Positions 34,655 through 42,333 of a stretch of 64,000 nucleotides of DNA are shown piece by piece. The notes beneath the pieces are model-generated. The model had not been told where the DNA came from. It did not search any database and saw nothing but the letters and a program-made list of their open reading frames with translations. The translations under genes were made by a program, and so were the position numbers. The stretch's first letter is position 1; the number at the start of each line of letters is the position of its first letter. Source of the stretch: Paracoccus saliphilus (GTDB taxonomy: Bacteria; Pseudomonadota; Alphaproteobacteria; Rhodobacterales; Rhodobacteraceae); the NCBI RefSeq assembly GCF_028553805.1, contig NZ_CP067140.1, forward strand, positions 620,001-684,000, in the 5' to 3' direction.

Positions 34655-35548
34655 ATGATAAAGCGAAACGATATCGCCTGGCTGCCGCTGAATTCCCTGC
34701 GTGCTCTGGCAGCGGTCCATGAAACCGGCTCTGTCGGTGCCGCTGCGGATATGCTCAAGGTGACGCATGGCGCGGTCAGTCAGCATCTACGAGGCTTGGA
34801 AGACCGCTTGCAGCGCAAATTGTTCACCCGTTCCGGCAATCGCCTGGCCATGTTACCGGACACCGCAGACTTGGCCGATAATCTCCTTCGGAATTTCAGG
34901 GCGATTGCCGGTGATGTCGACCAATTGCGGCGTGACGAAAACATCCTCAACATTACAGTGACGCCGCATTTCGCCCAGCATTGGCTGCTGCCACGCCTTG
35001 GTGAATTTCTGCAACTCCATCCGGAAATCGACCTGCGCATCAACACCGATGCGACAGTGCATGATCTTGCAAGGGATGATTTCGACGCCGCTGTCCGGCA
35101 TGGCGACGGGAACTGGCCGGGGGTAAACTGCGAAAGGCTTCTTGAAGGTTGGGATGCTGTCGTGGCGGCGCCGTCGGTTCTGGAATCCGTTTCCATTCAA
35201 ACACCCCTGGATCTGACCAAGCTACCATGGATTCTGGATGAGGATCGGGACGTCGAAATGTCCAATTGGTTCGACGATCACGGCGTGGCCCATCAAGCTC
35301 ATACACGAATCACCCGCCTGCCCAGCGCGCTGACGCTTGTCGCGGCACTCGACGGGCATGGCGTGGCATGGCTGCCCCATGTTTATGCTGTGCCCTATTT
35401 GGCCAGCGGGCGCCTGGTGCAATTGTTCCGCGACGACCGGTGGCCGGTACAGAATACACGCCACTATTACTTGTGCTGGGCTGACAACAAGAACCGTCCG
35501 GCTTTCAGAACATTCCGGCAATGGATAAGGCGGCAACTTCCAGATTAG
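34655..35548 (+). CDS. LysR-family regulator, GcvA-like
   Basis: 297 residues. The N-terminal winged helix-turn-helix is LNSLRALAAVHETGSVGAAA DMLKVTHGAVSQHLRGLEDR, followed by a linker helix and a substrate-binding domain whose ITVTPHFAQHWLLPRLGEFL is typical of the GcvA subgroup. Its inducer is unknown. It is transcribed away from the epoxide hydrolase across a shared AT-rich region, the standard LysR arrangement. Confidence 0.9.
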   Translation: MIKRNDIAWLPLNSLRALAAVHETGSVGAAADMLKVTHGAVSQHLRGLEDRLQRKLFTRSGNRLAMLPDTADLADNLLRNFRAIAGDVDQLRRDENILNITVTPHFAQHWLLPRLGEFLQLHPEIDLRINTDATVHDLARDDFDAAVRHGDGNWPGVNCERLLEGWDAVVAAPSVLESVSIQTPLDLTKLPWILDEDRDVEMSNWFDDHGVAHQAHTRITRLPSALTLVAALDGHGVAWLPHVYAVPYLASGRLVQLFRDDRWPVQNTRHYYLCWADNKNRPAFRTFRQWIRRQLPD

Positions 35549-35718
35549 TCGAGTAACGAAGCCAGCTTCGGAGCGACGCCCGCTACGTCCGTCATTCGAC
35601 CGCGCCACGTTTTCGTATTCGCAGCGAATGGCCGGTCTGGTGAAGCTGTGCCGCAGCGTTGGACGACTTGGTCACTGTCGACAAAGGGCCGTTACCGATT
35701 AACCCCCCGGGGAGCAGT

Positions 35719-37281
35719 TTACTCCCGAGCCGTCGTTACCTTGGCACCCTTGTCTGATGCCGGTTGCGTGATCCAGGAAAGACCTGCTGACAGCACACAC
35801 AGGGCCGCCATCGCCCAGGCAATCGCCGAGAATGCGGCGTCACTTGCAGCAAGGCGTGCGGCTTCCAGCATTGGGGAAAGTTCGCCCGGGGGTTCGCCAA
35901 AGCCGGGGACGGAGGCGGTCTCGTCGCCCAGCATGGAGGCATAGCGATAGGCGGCGAGACTCCCCATGGCTGCGACCGCGATCAAGCCTGCCACGCGGGA
36001 AATCGCATTGTTGATTCCCGACGCCGCCCCAGTGTCCTCGTCTTCAACCGAGGTCATCACCGCTGTCGAAAGCGGTGACACCACCAGGGCCATGCCCAAC
36101 CCCATCACGATCATCGATGGAAATACCGCGAACCAGAAACTGTGCGTGCCCGAGCCGACCGCAGCGGCCAGCCCCGCAAAGGCCGCGGCCACGATCATAC
36201 TGCCGACAGTCATCGGCAAGCGTGGTCCAAGACGATCCGACAAATGCCCGACGGGGCCGGACAAGACCGCAATGGCCAGCGACAGGGGTAGGAAGAGGAC
36301 GCCGACCGTCGCCTCAGCCAGGCCCCAACCGGCGATAAGCAACATGGGCAGATAAAAGAGGATGCCCGACAAGGCAAAATAGAGAAAGAAGGTCGCTGCG
36401 TTGGCGCCCGAGAAAGCCCCAATCCTGAACAATGACAGGTCGATCATGGGTGCTTTCTGAAAAGCCTCCCAGATGATGAACCCGAGAAGTGCGACCAATC
36501 CCCCGGTCATGAAGATAGCCGTCGAGCCGGATGCAGTCTGATCGGCCTCGGCAGCCGGCGCGGTAAGAGCGTAAGCCAGGGAACCGAATGCGACGATCGC
36601 GAGAACGGCCCCGACCAGGTCGAGCTTGCGCTGCCCCGTCGCCTCGTCCGGTGGAACTTTCAGCAAGAGCAGGATGGCGGCACCGCCAAGCGGCAGGTTG
36701 ATTGCAAATATCGCGCGCCAGATACTGTCGTCGAAGGCGGATAACAGAAAGCCCCCCAGCACCGGACCAAGCGCGGTCGTCAGGGCCGAAGAGGCTGCCC
36801 AGATCCCGATTGCCCGGCCTCGCTCGTCTTTCGGATAAGCCTTGGCAATGATTGCAAGGCTTGCGGGAACCATGAATGCCGCGCCCGCGCCCTGCGCGGC
36901 TCGGGCCAAGATCAGAAAGCGCACATCTGGCGCCACCGCACAAATAAGTGACGCCACGATGAACAGGATGATCCCGGCGATGAAGATGCGCCGCAGGCCG
37001 AACTTGTCACCCGCGCTTCCACCAACGAGAATCAGAGCCGATAGCGTCAGGGCATAGGCGTTGGAAATCCACTGCGCATCGGCGAGAGACGCGCCGATAT
37101 CGCTGCGAATTGCCGGGATCGCAATCGAAACCACCGATCCATCGATGAATCCGAGCGCGGAAGCAAGTATGGCCGCGATCAGGACAAGACGCCGCTGCGA
37201 CCGGGGGCAAAATGAACCGCCCCCTCCGGGAGCAGAGGAAAGAGGTATCGGATCCGGATTGGCCTCGCAGGGGGAATGCAT
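35719..37281 (-). CDS. DHA2/EmrB-type MFS drug exporter
   Basis: 520 residues and about 14 membrane segments, the DHA2 number. Motif A is GGSAGDKFGLRRIF, motif B is LILARAAQGAGAAFMVPASL and motif C is GIWAASSALTTALGPVLGGF. It should expel hydrophobic compounds by proton antiport. No adjacent HlyD-type partner, so it works alone or with a distant adaptor. It lies just outside the IS1182 element. Confidence 0.87.
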   Translation of the reverse strand: MHSPCEANPDPIPLSSAPGGGGSFCPRSQRRLVLIAAILASALGFIDGSVVSIAIPAIRSDIGASLADAQWISNAYALTLSALILVGGSAGDKFGLRRIFIAGIILFIVASLICAVAPDVRFLILARAAQGAGAAFMVPASLAIIAKAYPKDERGRAIGIWAASSALTTALGPVLGGFLLSAFDDSIWRAIFAINLPLGGAAILLLLKVPPDEATGQRKLDLVGAVLAIVAFGSLAYALTAPAAEADQTASGSTAIFMTGGLVALLGFIIWEAFQKAPMIDLSLFRIGAFSGANAATFFLYFALSGILFYLPMLLIAGWGLAEATVGVLFLPLSLAIAVLSGPVGHLSDRLGPRLPMTVGSMIVAAAFAGLAAAVGSGTHSFWFAVFPSMIVMGLGMALVVSPLSTAVMTSVEDEDTGAASGINNAISRVAGLIAVAAMGSLAAYRYASMLGDETASVPGFGEPPGELSPMLEAARLAASDAAFSAIAWAMAALCVLSAGLSWITQPASDKGAKVTTARE

Positions 37282-37499
37282 ATGGACAAATCTAGCTGCA
37301 GCTTACGTCTCTGACAATGAGGACGCCACCATCCGTAGAGTTGGTCATGCTGTGCGTTGCAGTAGCGGTAGCAAAAGGCAAGCTTCGCTGAGGCGGAGAT
37401 CCGGTCTAGAGCCCGAATTGGGCTGATGCTGTTGAAAAACTCGCCGACGATCTTCGGCCTGGAATGGTGCCGCACGTCCTCTTCAGGGAATTCCTTCCA

Positions 37500-37897
37500 T
37501 GCCTGGCGTGCGCTTGATCGGCTTCTTCAGCCAATCTGCATCGAGGGGGCGTTTGCCGGGCGGAGCTTTGCCAGTTTCCGGAGGTTTTGGGCGGTGGCGG
37601 CGAGTGTGAACTCGTCCTTCACTCCCAATGGCCCCCCTCAACCGCAGTCGGCTGAGCCCCAGGATACGTTTCAGATGCGCGAAGAGCATCTCGATCTTCT
37701 TGCGCCGTCTCGAGGCCGTCTCGTTGCAGGCTGAGCGTTTCGCTGTTCGGGCAGCATTGCGCCTTCAATGGACAAGCCTGGCAGTCGGCTTTCGCAGCGC
37801 GATACCTTCGTGGTTTCATCTCGTTCGAGAAGCGCGCCGGGTCGGAATAATTTCGCCGCGCGTGGCACAGTTCGTTACCTTCTGGGCAGATGTAGCG
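37500..37897 (-). pseudogene. IS1182 transposase, C-terminal part
   Basis: On the far side of IS110 the transposase resumes with RYICPEGNELCHARR and the Cys cluster CQACPLKAQCCPN, then in other frames with KIEMLFAHLKRILGLSRLRL and KDEFTLAATAQNLRKLAKLR, ending near 37520. At least two further frameshifts lie in this part. The remnant is inactive. Confidence 0.75.
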
Positions 37898-38128
37898 GTT
37901 CTCTGATCGCGGTGATGTCAAGGGCATGGTTCTGTTGTCCGCCGGGGTCTTGGTTCTCTCCGAAGTCAGGCAGTGCCGCTTCATGATGGCGTCCGGGGCT
38001 GATCGTCTGGAATGTCATTCACGAGGTTGATGCGGTTGGCGTCACCTCGACCGCTTCACGCGAGATCGATCTGCCACCGTCCCGGAGGACGCCGAACCCG
38101 CCCTGTCCTCAGGCGGGTATTCTGTTTG
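37898..38128 (-). ncRNA. Candidate bridge RNA region of IS110 copy 2
   Basis: The 230 non-coding bases after the transposase stop are conserved with copy 1 (29974-30204). They contain hairpins such as ACCCGCC/GGCGGGT just after the stop, and GAATGAC (38014-38020 on the complement), the same seven bases that form the left target flank of both insertions. This fits a target-binding loop. The RNA ends are not determinable from sequence alone. Confidence 0.5.
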
Positions 38129-39169
38129 TCAGGTTGCGGGCTCCCCTTTCCAGTTGAACTCGGTTCCATCACGCCAGATGGCATGGAGGATCACGGCGAT
38201 CTTGCGTGCCGTTGCGACGGCGGCCTTCTTGAAGCCTTTGCGCGCGCTGAGCCGGATCGCCCAGGACTTGAGAGGTGAGAACCGTCTGACCTGTGTCATC
38301 AAGGACGCGGCAGCGGATACAAGCAGACGTCGCATCTCGGCATCTCCGCATTTGGAGATACGGCCTGATCTGTCGATCTCGCCCGATTGGTATCGTCGTG
38401 GCGTCAATCCCAGAAACGCGCCGACATCGCTCGATCGACGGAACCTGCTCGCATCGTCCAATGTCGCGATGAAGTTGAGCGCCACGAGGGGGCCGACGCC
38501 CGGCACTGTCATGAGGCGACGTGCCAACGTATTCTGCTTGGCAACATGCATCAGTTCATCGGCCAGGGCTTCCGCCGAGGCGCAAAGTGTCTTGTGGATG
38601 GGTATCATGGTCTGTGCCACAAGCCCCAGCATCGGATCGCAGGCTCCAGCCTCGGCAAGCTGGTCTCGGAATCCTTGGCGATGATGGGCACTGGGAACAG
38701 CTCCCATGCGGATGCCGAAGGTTTTGAGGACACCGCGGATATGGGCTTCGAGATCCTTGCGCATGCGGATCAGTCGTTCTCGCGCCCCCACCAGCGCCCG
38801 CACTCGGTCGGAGGCTTCGCTGCGAACATGGACTTTCGTGAACCAGCCGGTCCGAGACAGCTGCGCCAGACCCTCCGCGTCCGCCTTGTCCGACTTGTTG
38901 AGGCGCGCAGACAGAGCCTTGTGCGCCATGCGAGCGTCGATGCAGATGATCGGGACACCGCGCTTCTCAAGCTCACGCGTCAGCCAAGTGGCGAGTATCC
39001 CGCTTTCATGCACGACACGTTCCGCATCAGGAACTTCCCGGGAAAGATGGTCGGCGATGACATCCGGGTCCGTCGGCAGGGTCGCGCGTTTCACAACCGA
39101 TCCCTGCGCATCCACAACGCAGACCGAGACCTCTTTCAACGAAACGTCGAGACCAACATAGTTGCTCAT
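38129..39169 (-). CDS. IS110-family transposase
   Basis: 346 residues from ATG 39169 (MSNYVGLDVSLKEVSVCVVD), with GAGGAG 7-8 bases before. The N-terminal RuvC-like DEDD domain (GLDVS, HESGILATWLTRELEKRG, DKADAEGLAQL) is followed by a coiled coil and the Tnp20 domain with LMTVPGVGPLVALNFIATLD and the catalytic-serine motif SGRISKCGDAEMRRLLV. It is intact, unlike the split copy at 28079-29973. Confidence 0.93.
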   Translation of the reverse strand: MSNYVGLDVSLKEVSVCVVDAQGSVVKRATLPTDPDVIADHLSREVPDAERVVHESGILATWLTRELEKRGVPIICIDARMAHKALSARLNKSDKADAEGLAQLSRTGWFTKVHVRSEASDRVRALVGARERLIRMRKDLEAHIRGVLKTFGIRMGAVPSAHHRQGFRDQLAEAGACDPMLGLVAQTMIPIHKTLCASAEALADELMHVAKQNTLARRLMTVPGVGPLVALNFIATLDDASRFRRSSDVGAFLGLTPRRYQSGEIDRSGRISKCGDAEMRRLLVSAAASLMTQVRRFSPLKSWAIRLSARKGFKKAAVATARKIAVILHAIWRDGTEFNWKGEPAT

Positions 39170-39247
39170 GGTCGTTCTCCTCACGGCTTTAATTGGTGAG
39201 GCTGATCCTATCAGACCTCGTTCGCCCGGGGAGAGCGACCGCCGCGA

Positions 39248-40242
39248 TCACACCATGTCATTCTCTTCATCCCAGGTGAAGTCGGAACGTGAAAACGTGC
39301 CGTCAGTACGCTCACCCTTGTCGATCACCGGGATGAAGGGCAGGTTCTGCCGCTTCAGGACGATCTCGACCAGGCTTTCTTCGGAGCCAAAGGCCGTATC
39401 GGCCACCAGCCAATCCGGGCGGATATCGAAGCGCTCTGTCGTGCGGTCCAGCATCGTAAGCGTGGAGCCGACCTCGGCCTGCCGAACCGAACGGCTCGCT
39501 TCAACATCCATGATGATCCCGTGATCCGTGTCGATCAGGTAGTTGTCCGAACAAGCGAAGAAGGCCGGCCCTTTGCGCGCTGTCGTCCACTGACTGGCGG
39601 GATCGGCATGGGCCGCGAACTTGGGTTTGACGGGCGTGGCTGCACCGAAGGCTTCCTCATCGAGCGTGTCGAGATACTCGCCACCGCCCTCGGGGCCTCC
39701 GCCGGATCGATGGTTGAGGCGTCCCATTCGCTCTGGCGGCTGGAGCTCTGCTTGTGGACATCGGCGCTGATCAGGCTGGCATCGACGGCAAAGCCCTGAC
39801 CGCCGATCAGGCCATGGGCAATGCACTGGGCAACCACGCGCTCGAAGACGTGACGGAAGATATCGCTGTCGCGGAACTTGCCATGTCGAAGCTTCGAGAA
39901 ACTCGAGTGATCCGGCACCGTGTCCTCGAGTCCGAGCCGGCAGAACCAGCGATAAGCGAGGTTGAGGTGAACTTCCTGGCAGACACGCCGCTCGGACCGC
40001 AGCCCCATGACATAGCCGATCACCAGCATCCGGATCGTGAGTTCAGGATCGATAGAGGGTCGACCGGTATGGCTGTAGAAACCGCGCATCTCCTCGTGCA
40101 GACCGGTCAGATCCAGGAAGCGGTCAATACCCCGAAGGAGATGGTCGGGGGGATGTGCGTCTCGAGATCGAACTCGTAGAAAAGCCGGGTATGGACCTTC
40201 TGCCTTCCAAGCATCGCAATCCCTCCAGAACCCTGTAACCAA
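39248..40242 (-). pseudogene. IS1182 transposase, N-terminal part, frameshifted
   Basis: Begins MVTGFWRDCDAWKAEGPYPA and carries the DUF772 region (GRPSIDPELTIRMLVIGYVM, HSSFSKLRHGKF, FAVDASLISADVHKQ). Near 39690 the frame shifts by one base between PRAV and EYLDTLDEEAFG, so two overlapping reading frames are needed. It then runs to FTWDEEND at 39257, where IS110 is inserted. Confidence 0.85.
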
Positions 40243-40431
40243 TGGGAATCAGAAGCCTCGATCCCGATCAAGCCCAGAGTTTTTCAACAGCATCAGCCCT
40301 GAGCGTAAGGTCAGAGGGTGCCAGCATCTTGGTGTTCGTCGTAAGACGATCCAACTGTTTTTGTAACTCGATGGTGGGCGTGTGATGTCTCGAATCCGGC
40401 TTTTTGGCTATTGGCTTCCTGTTCACGACGA

Positions 40432-40502
40432 GGCCTTCGTGGTGATCAAGGCAGATGACGAGTTCAAACGCAAGACCAGCCGCCCCAACGAGATGTGGCA
40501 AG
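40432..40502 (+). mobile_element. Tiny IS3 orfB fragment (plus)
   Basis: 71 bases encoding FVVIKADDEFKRKTSRPNEMWQ-type orfB sequence, corresponding to 31431-31501 of the intact IS3. It ends exactly where the minus-strand fragment at 40756-41390 begins in the gene (WQ then TDF). Flanks are unrelated. Confidence 0.75.
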
Positions 40503-40755
40503 GTTAATGCCGAAAGAGGGGCGAGAGAGATCGATATAGAGCTGGCTTGAGCGACAGTCGAGTTGGGGCCCTTCCTTCATCTTTAAACTGAACCGTCTCC
40601 GCTGTAATCTGTCGGCTACCATAGGTCAGGACCTAGCAGACTGCTGAAATAGTCCTGTCTCGACAATGATTTGAGAACATGATTCACCCTCGGCACGGTA
40701 ACGGCGGGGGTGAAGATGCGAGGAACGGACGAGACGAGCGGATCGCTGTTCAGCT
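40503..40755. other. Gap between IS3 fragments
   Basis: About 250 bases with no recognised gene or repeat, separating the two oppositely oriented pieces of a broken IS3 copy. Confidence 0.45.
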
Positions 40756-41390
40756 TGTCCGTCATCAGAACAATTGGCACATCTCGGGGCGTAAATTAGC
40801 GGAGAGTTGGGCTCGTCATTGGTTTGATCCTATGCGGCGAGCTTGCGGTGTTGCAAGCGCCGTTGTTCGATGGTCTTTCGCTTGATCCTTTCGCGCTGTT
40901 TGATGATGGTCTCGGCCCTGCCGAAGTAGGCATCAGCGGGCGTCACGTTGTTCAAGCTTTCATGGTATCGCCGGTGATTGTAATGTTCGACGAAGGCCTC
41001 GATCTGGGCTTCGAGATCGCCCGGGAGGAAATAGTTTTCGAGCAGGATGCGGTTTTTGAGGGTCTGGTGCCACCGTTCGATCTTGCCTTGGGTCTGGGGA
41101 TGTAGTGGCGCGCCACGCACATGGCTCATGCCCTGCGCCTCGATCCATTCGGCCAGTTCGCCCGCGATATAGCTCGGGCCATTGTCGCTGAGCAGCTTTG
41201 GCTTGTGCAGCACGGAGCGCTGTCACAGCCCGAGGCTTCCAGGGCCAGCTCCAGCGTATCGGTCACATCCTCGGCACGCATGGTGGTGCACAGTTTTCAG
41301 GCGACGATGTAGTGCGAGTAATCGTCGAGCACGGTCGACAGATACACCCAGCCCCAGCCGATGATCTTGAAGTAGGTGAAATCGGTTTAA
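40756..41390 (-). mobile_element. Truncated, diverged IS3 copy (minus)
   Basis: Begins at the IS3 terminal repeat (TGTCCGTCATCAG at 40756) and holds the orfB C-terminal half with several base differences from the intact copy. The stretch from LLSDNGPSYIAGELAEWIEA to the orfB end is open (40830-41213); upstream of 41213 the frame is shifted, although STVLDDYS and YFKIIGWGW are still readable. It stops at TDF near 41386. Inactive. Confidence 0.8.
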
Positions 41391-41444
41391 CGCAAGGAAG
41401 ATTACCCGAAGCTTGACGTATGACGTGGCGGTATCCCCGCAGCG

Positions 41445-41499
41445 TGCGTTGCATGTGTATGCCCTGTGTACGGGCTGTGCACGTGCGGTGTACGTAAAT
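41445..41499 (+). repeat. 11-bp tandem array, copy A
   Basis: Five consecutive 11-base units: GTGCGTTGCAT, GTGTATGCCCT, GTGTACGGGCT, GTGCACGTGCG, GTGTACGTAAA, preceded by CAGC. Consensus GTGYRYGSSCT. The unit length places every repeat on the same face of the helix. A second array with the same opening lies at 56365-56430. Located between IS debris and the yjbF 3' end. Confidence 0.75.
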
Positions 41500-41612
41500 C
41501 ACAGCCCGAAACCCAGCATTTGCTGCGTCAAGCCGCATCTGTGTTGCGTGCGGACTCCATGTGCAACGTACGGTCCCGTTGCGTCGCATGGCCGATGGCA
41601 AGACAGAAGAAA

Positions 41613-41634
41613 GCCGGCCCCTTTCGAGGCCGAC
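41613..41634 (-). terminator. Terminator downstream of yjbF
   Basis: On the minus strand GTCGGCC pairs with GGCCGGC (one G-T) around a short loop, followed by TTTCTTCTGTCTT. It lies 34 bases past the yjbF stop. Confidence 0.6.
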
Positions 41635-41667
41635 TTCGCTTTCCGGATACAGGATGGGCCAAGCCCG

Positions 41668-42333
41668 TCAGGGACGCAGGGTCTGAATGGTTACATAGCC
41701 CAATGCCGGCCCGATCCATTGCCGCGAGACCGGGATTTGCCCGCCTTGCAGCATGAAGCTGTTCTGGAAGCTGACGCCATGTCCCTGGCAGCTTTCGACG
41801 ATGACTCCGGCCTTCGGACCGGGGCCGACATCGCAATCGAAACTAAGCGGACGCTCCAGCCCGTCGCCGCTGAAATAGCGCATCACCCGCGTCGCACTGC
41901 CCGAGCGCCCGGCCCGGATCAGCCCTGCGGTTCCGGGCTCTGCAACCGACAGGTCATCGCCCAGCCCGCGTGTTCCGACCAGCATGCCGTTCCGCATGAT
42001 CAGCGCTTCTTCCGAAGGAGTCATATAGGTCCGCATGCCGCCATTCTGGTCGGTCATCGCCATGACCTGGCTGCGCCCGAGAGATTCGAAACCCGCCATG
42101 ATCAACGGGTTAGGATTGACCCGCAGCGCTTCGGCGGCCTTCTCGGCCGGTGACTTCGGCGGTTTTGCCGGTGCCTTGTCCTCCGTGCGCCGGGCCGCGA
42201 CGGCCTCGCCGACGGTCTTGGCGGCGATGACGAAGGGACTTCCGGCCTGATCGGTGGTTTCGTTGCCGCAGGAGGCCAGAACGGCGAGTGCCGCGCAGGC
42301 CAGGGCGGCCTTGTGGATCGAACCCTTGCTCAT
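41668..42333 (-). CDS. yjbF: YjbF-family outer-membrane lipoprotein
   Basis: 221 residues. The signal peptide ends in the lipobox LASCG, giving an acylated Cys. The mature domain (NPNPLIMAGFESLGRSQVMA, GMLVGTRGLGDDLSVAE, FSCDVG-like FDCDVG and PVSRQWIGPALGYVTIQTLR) is YjbF/GfcB type, associated with exopolysaccharide production or export. Its ATG overlaps the yjbH stop (ATGA), so it is the second gene of a yjbH-yjbF pair. Confidence 0.82.
   Translation of the reverse strand: MSKGSIHKAALACAALAVLASCGNETTDQAGSPFVIAAKTVGEAVAARRTEDKAPAKPPKSPAEKAAEALRVNPNPLIMAGFESLGRSQVMAMTDQNGGMRTYMTPSEEALIMRNGMLVGTRGLGDDLSVAEPGTAGLIRAGRSGSATRVMRYFSGDGLERPLSFDCDVGPGPKAGVIVESCQGHGVSFQNSFMLQGGQIPVSRQWIGPALGYVTIQTLRP

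Larger units (their letters stand above)
37898..39256 (-). mobile_element. IS110 copy 2, complete
   Basis: 1359 bp. The 5' boundary ATGGTGTGATCG is at 39256 and the 3' boundary GATCAGAGAAC at 37898 (minus-strand reading), set by comparing the two copies and by the interrupted IS1182 codons (END then RY). It is flanked by GAATGAC and CGCT. A long non-coding right end (37898-38128, about 230 bases) is where IS1111-type members encode a bridge RNA. Confidence 0.85.
37421..40299 (-). mobile_element. IS1182-family element with nested IS110
   Basis: Bounded by perfect 23-bp inverted repeats at 37421-37443 (starts GGGCTGATGCTGTTG) and 40277-40299. Without the 1359-bp IS110 inside, its length is about 1.5 kb, normal for IS1182. 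The transposase gene runs on the minus strand and is broken by at least two frameshifts and the IS110 insertion. No clear target duplication. Confidence 0.85.

Noticed and set aside
41441-41499. CRISPR-like array
   Set aside because: Units are 11 bases, directly adjacent and without spacers; no cas genes are in the window.
41413-42153. Plus-strand ORF crossing the 11-bp array and opposite yjbF
   Set aside because: It runs mostly antisense to yjbF. Only its first part, which shares a peptide with the other array, is noted as a curiosity.
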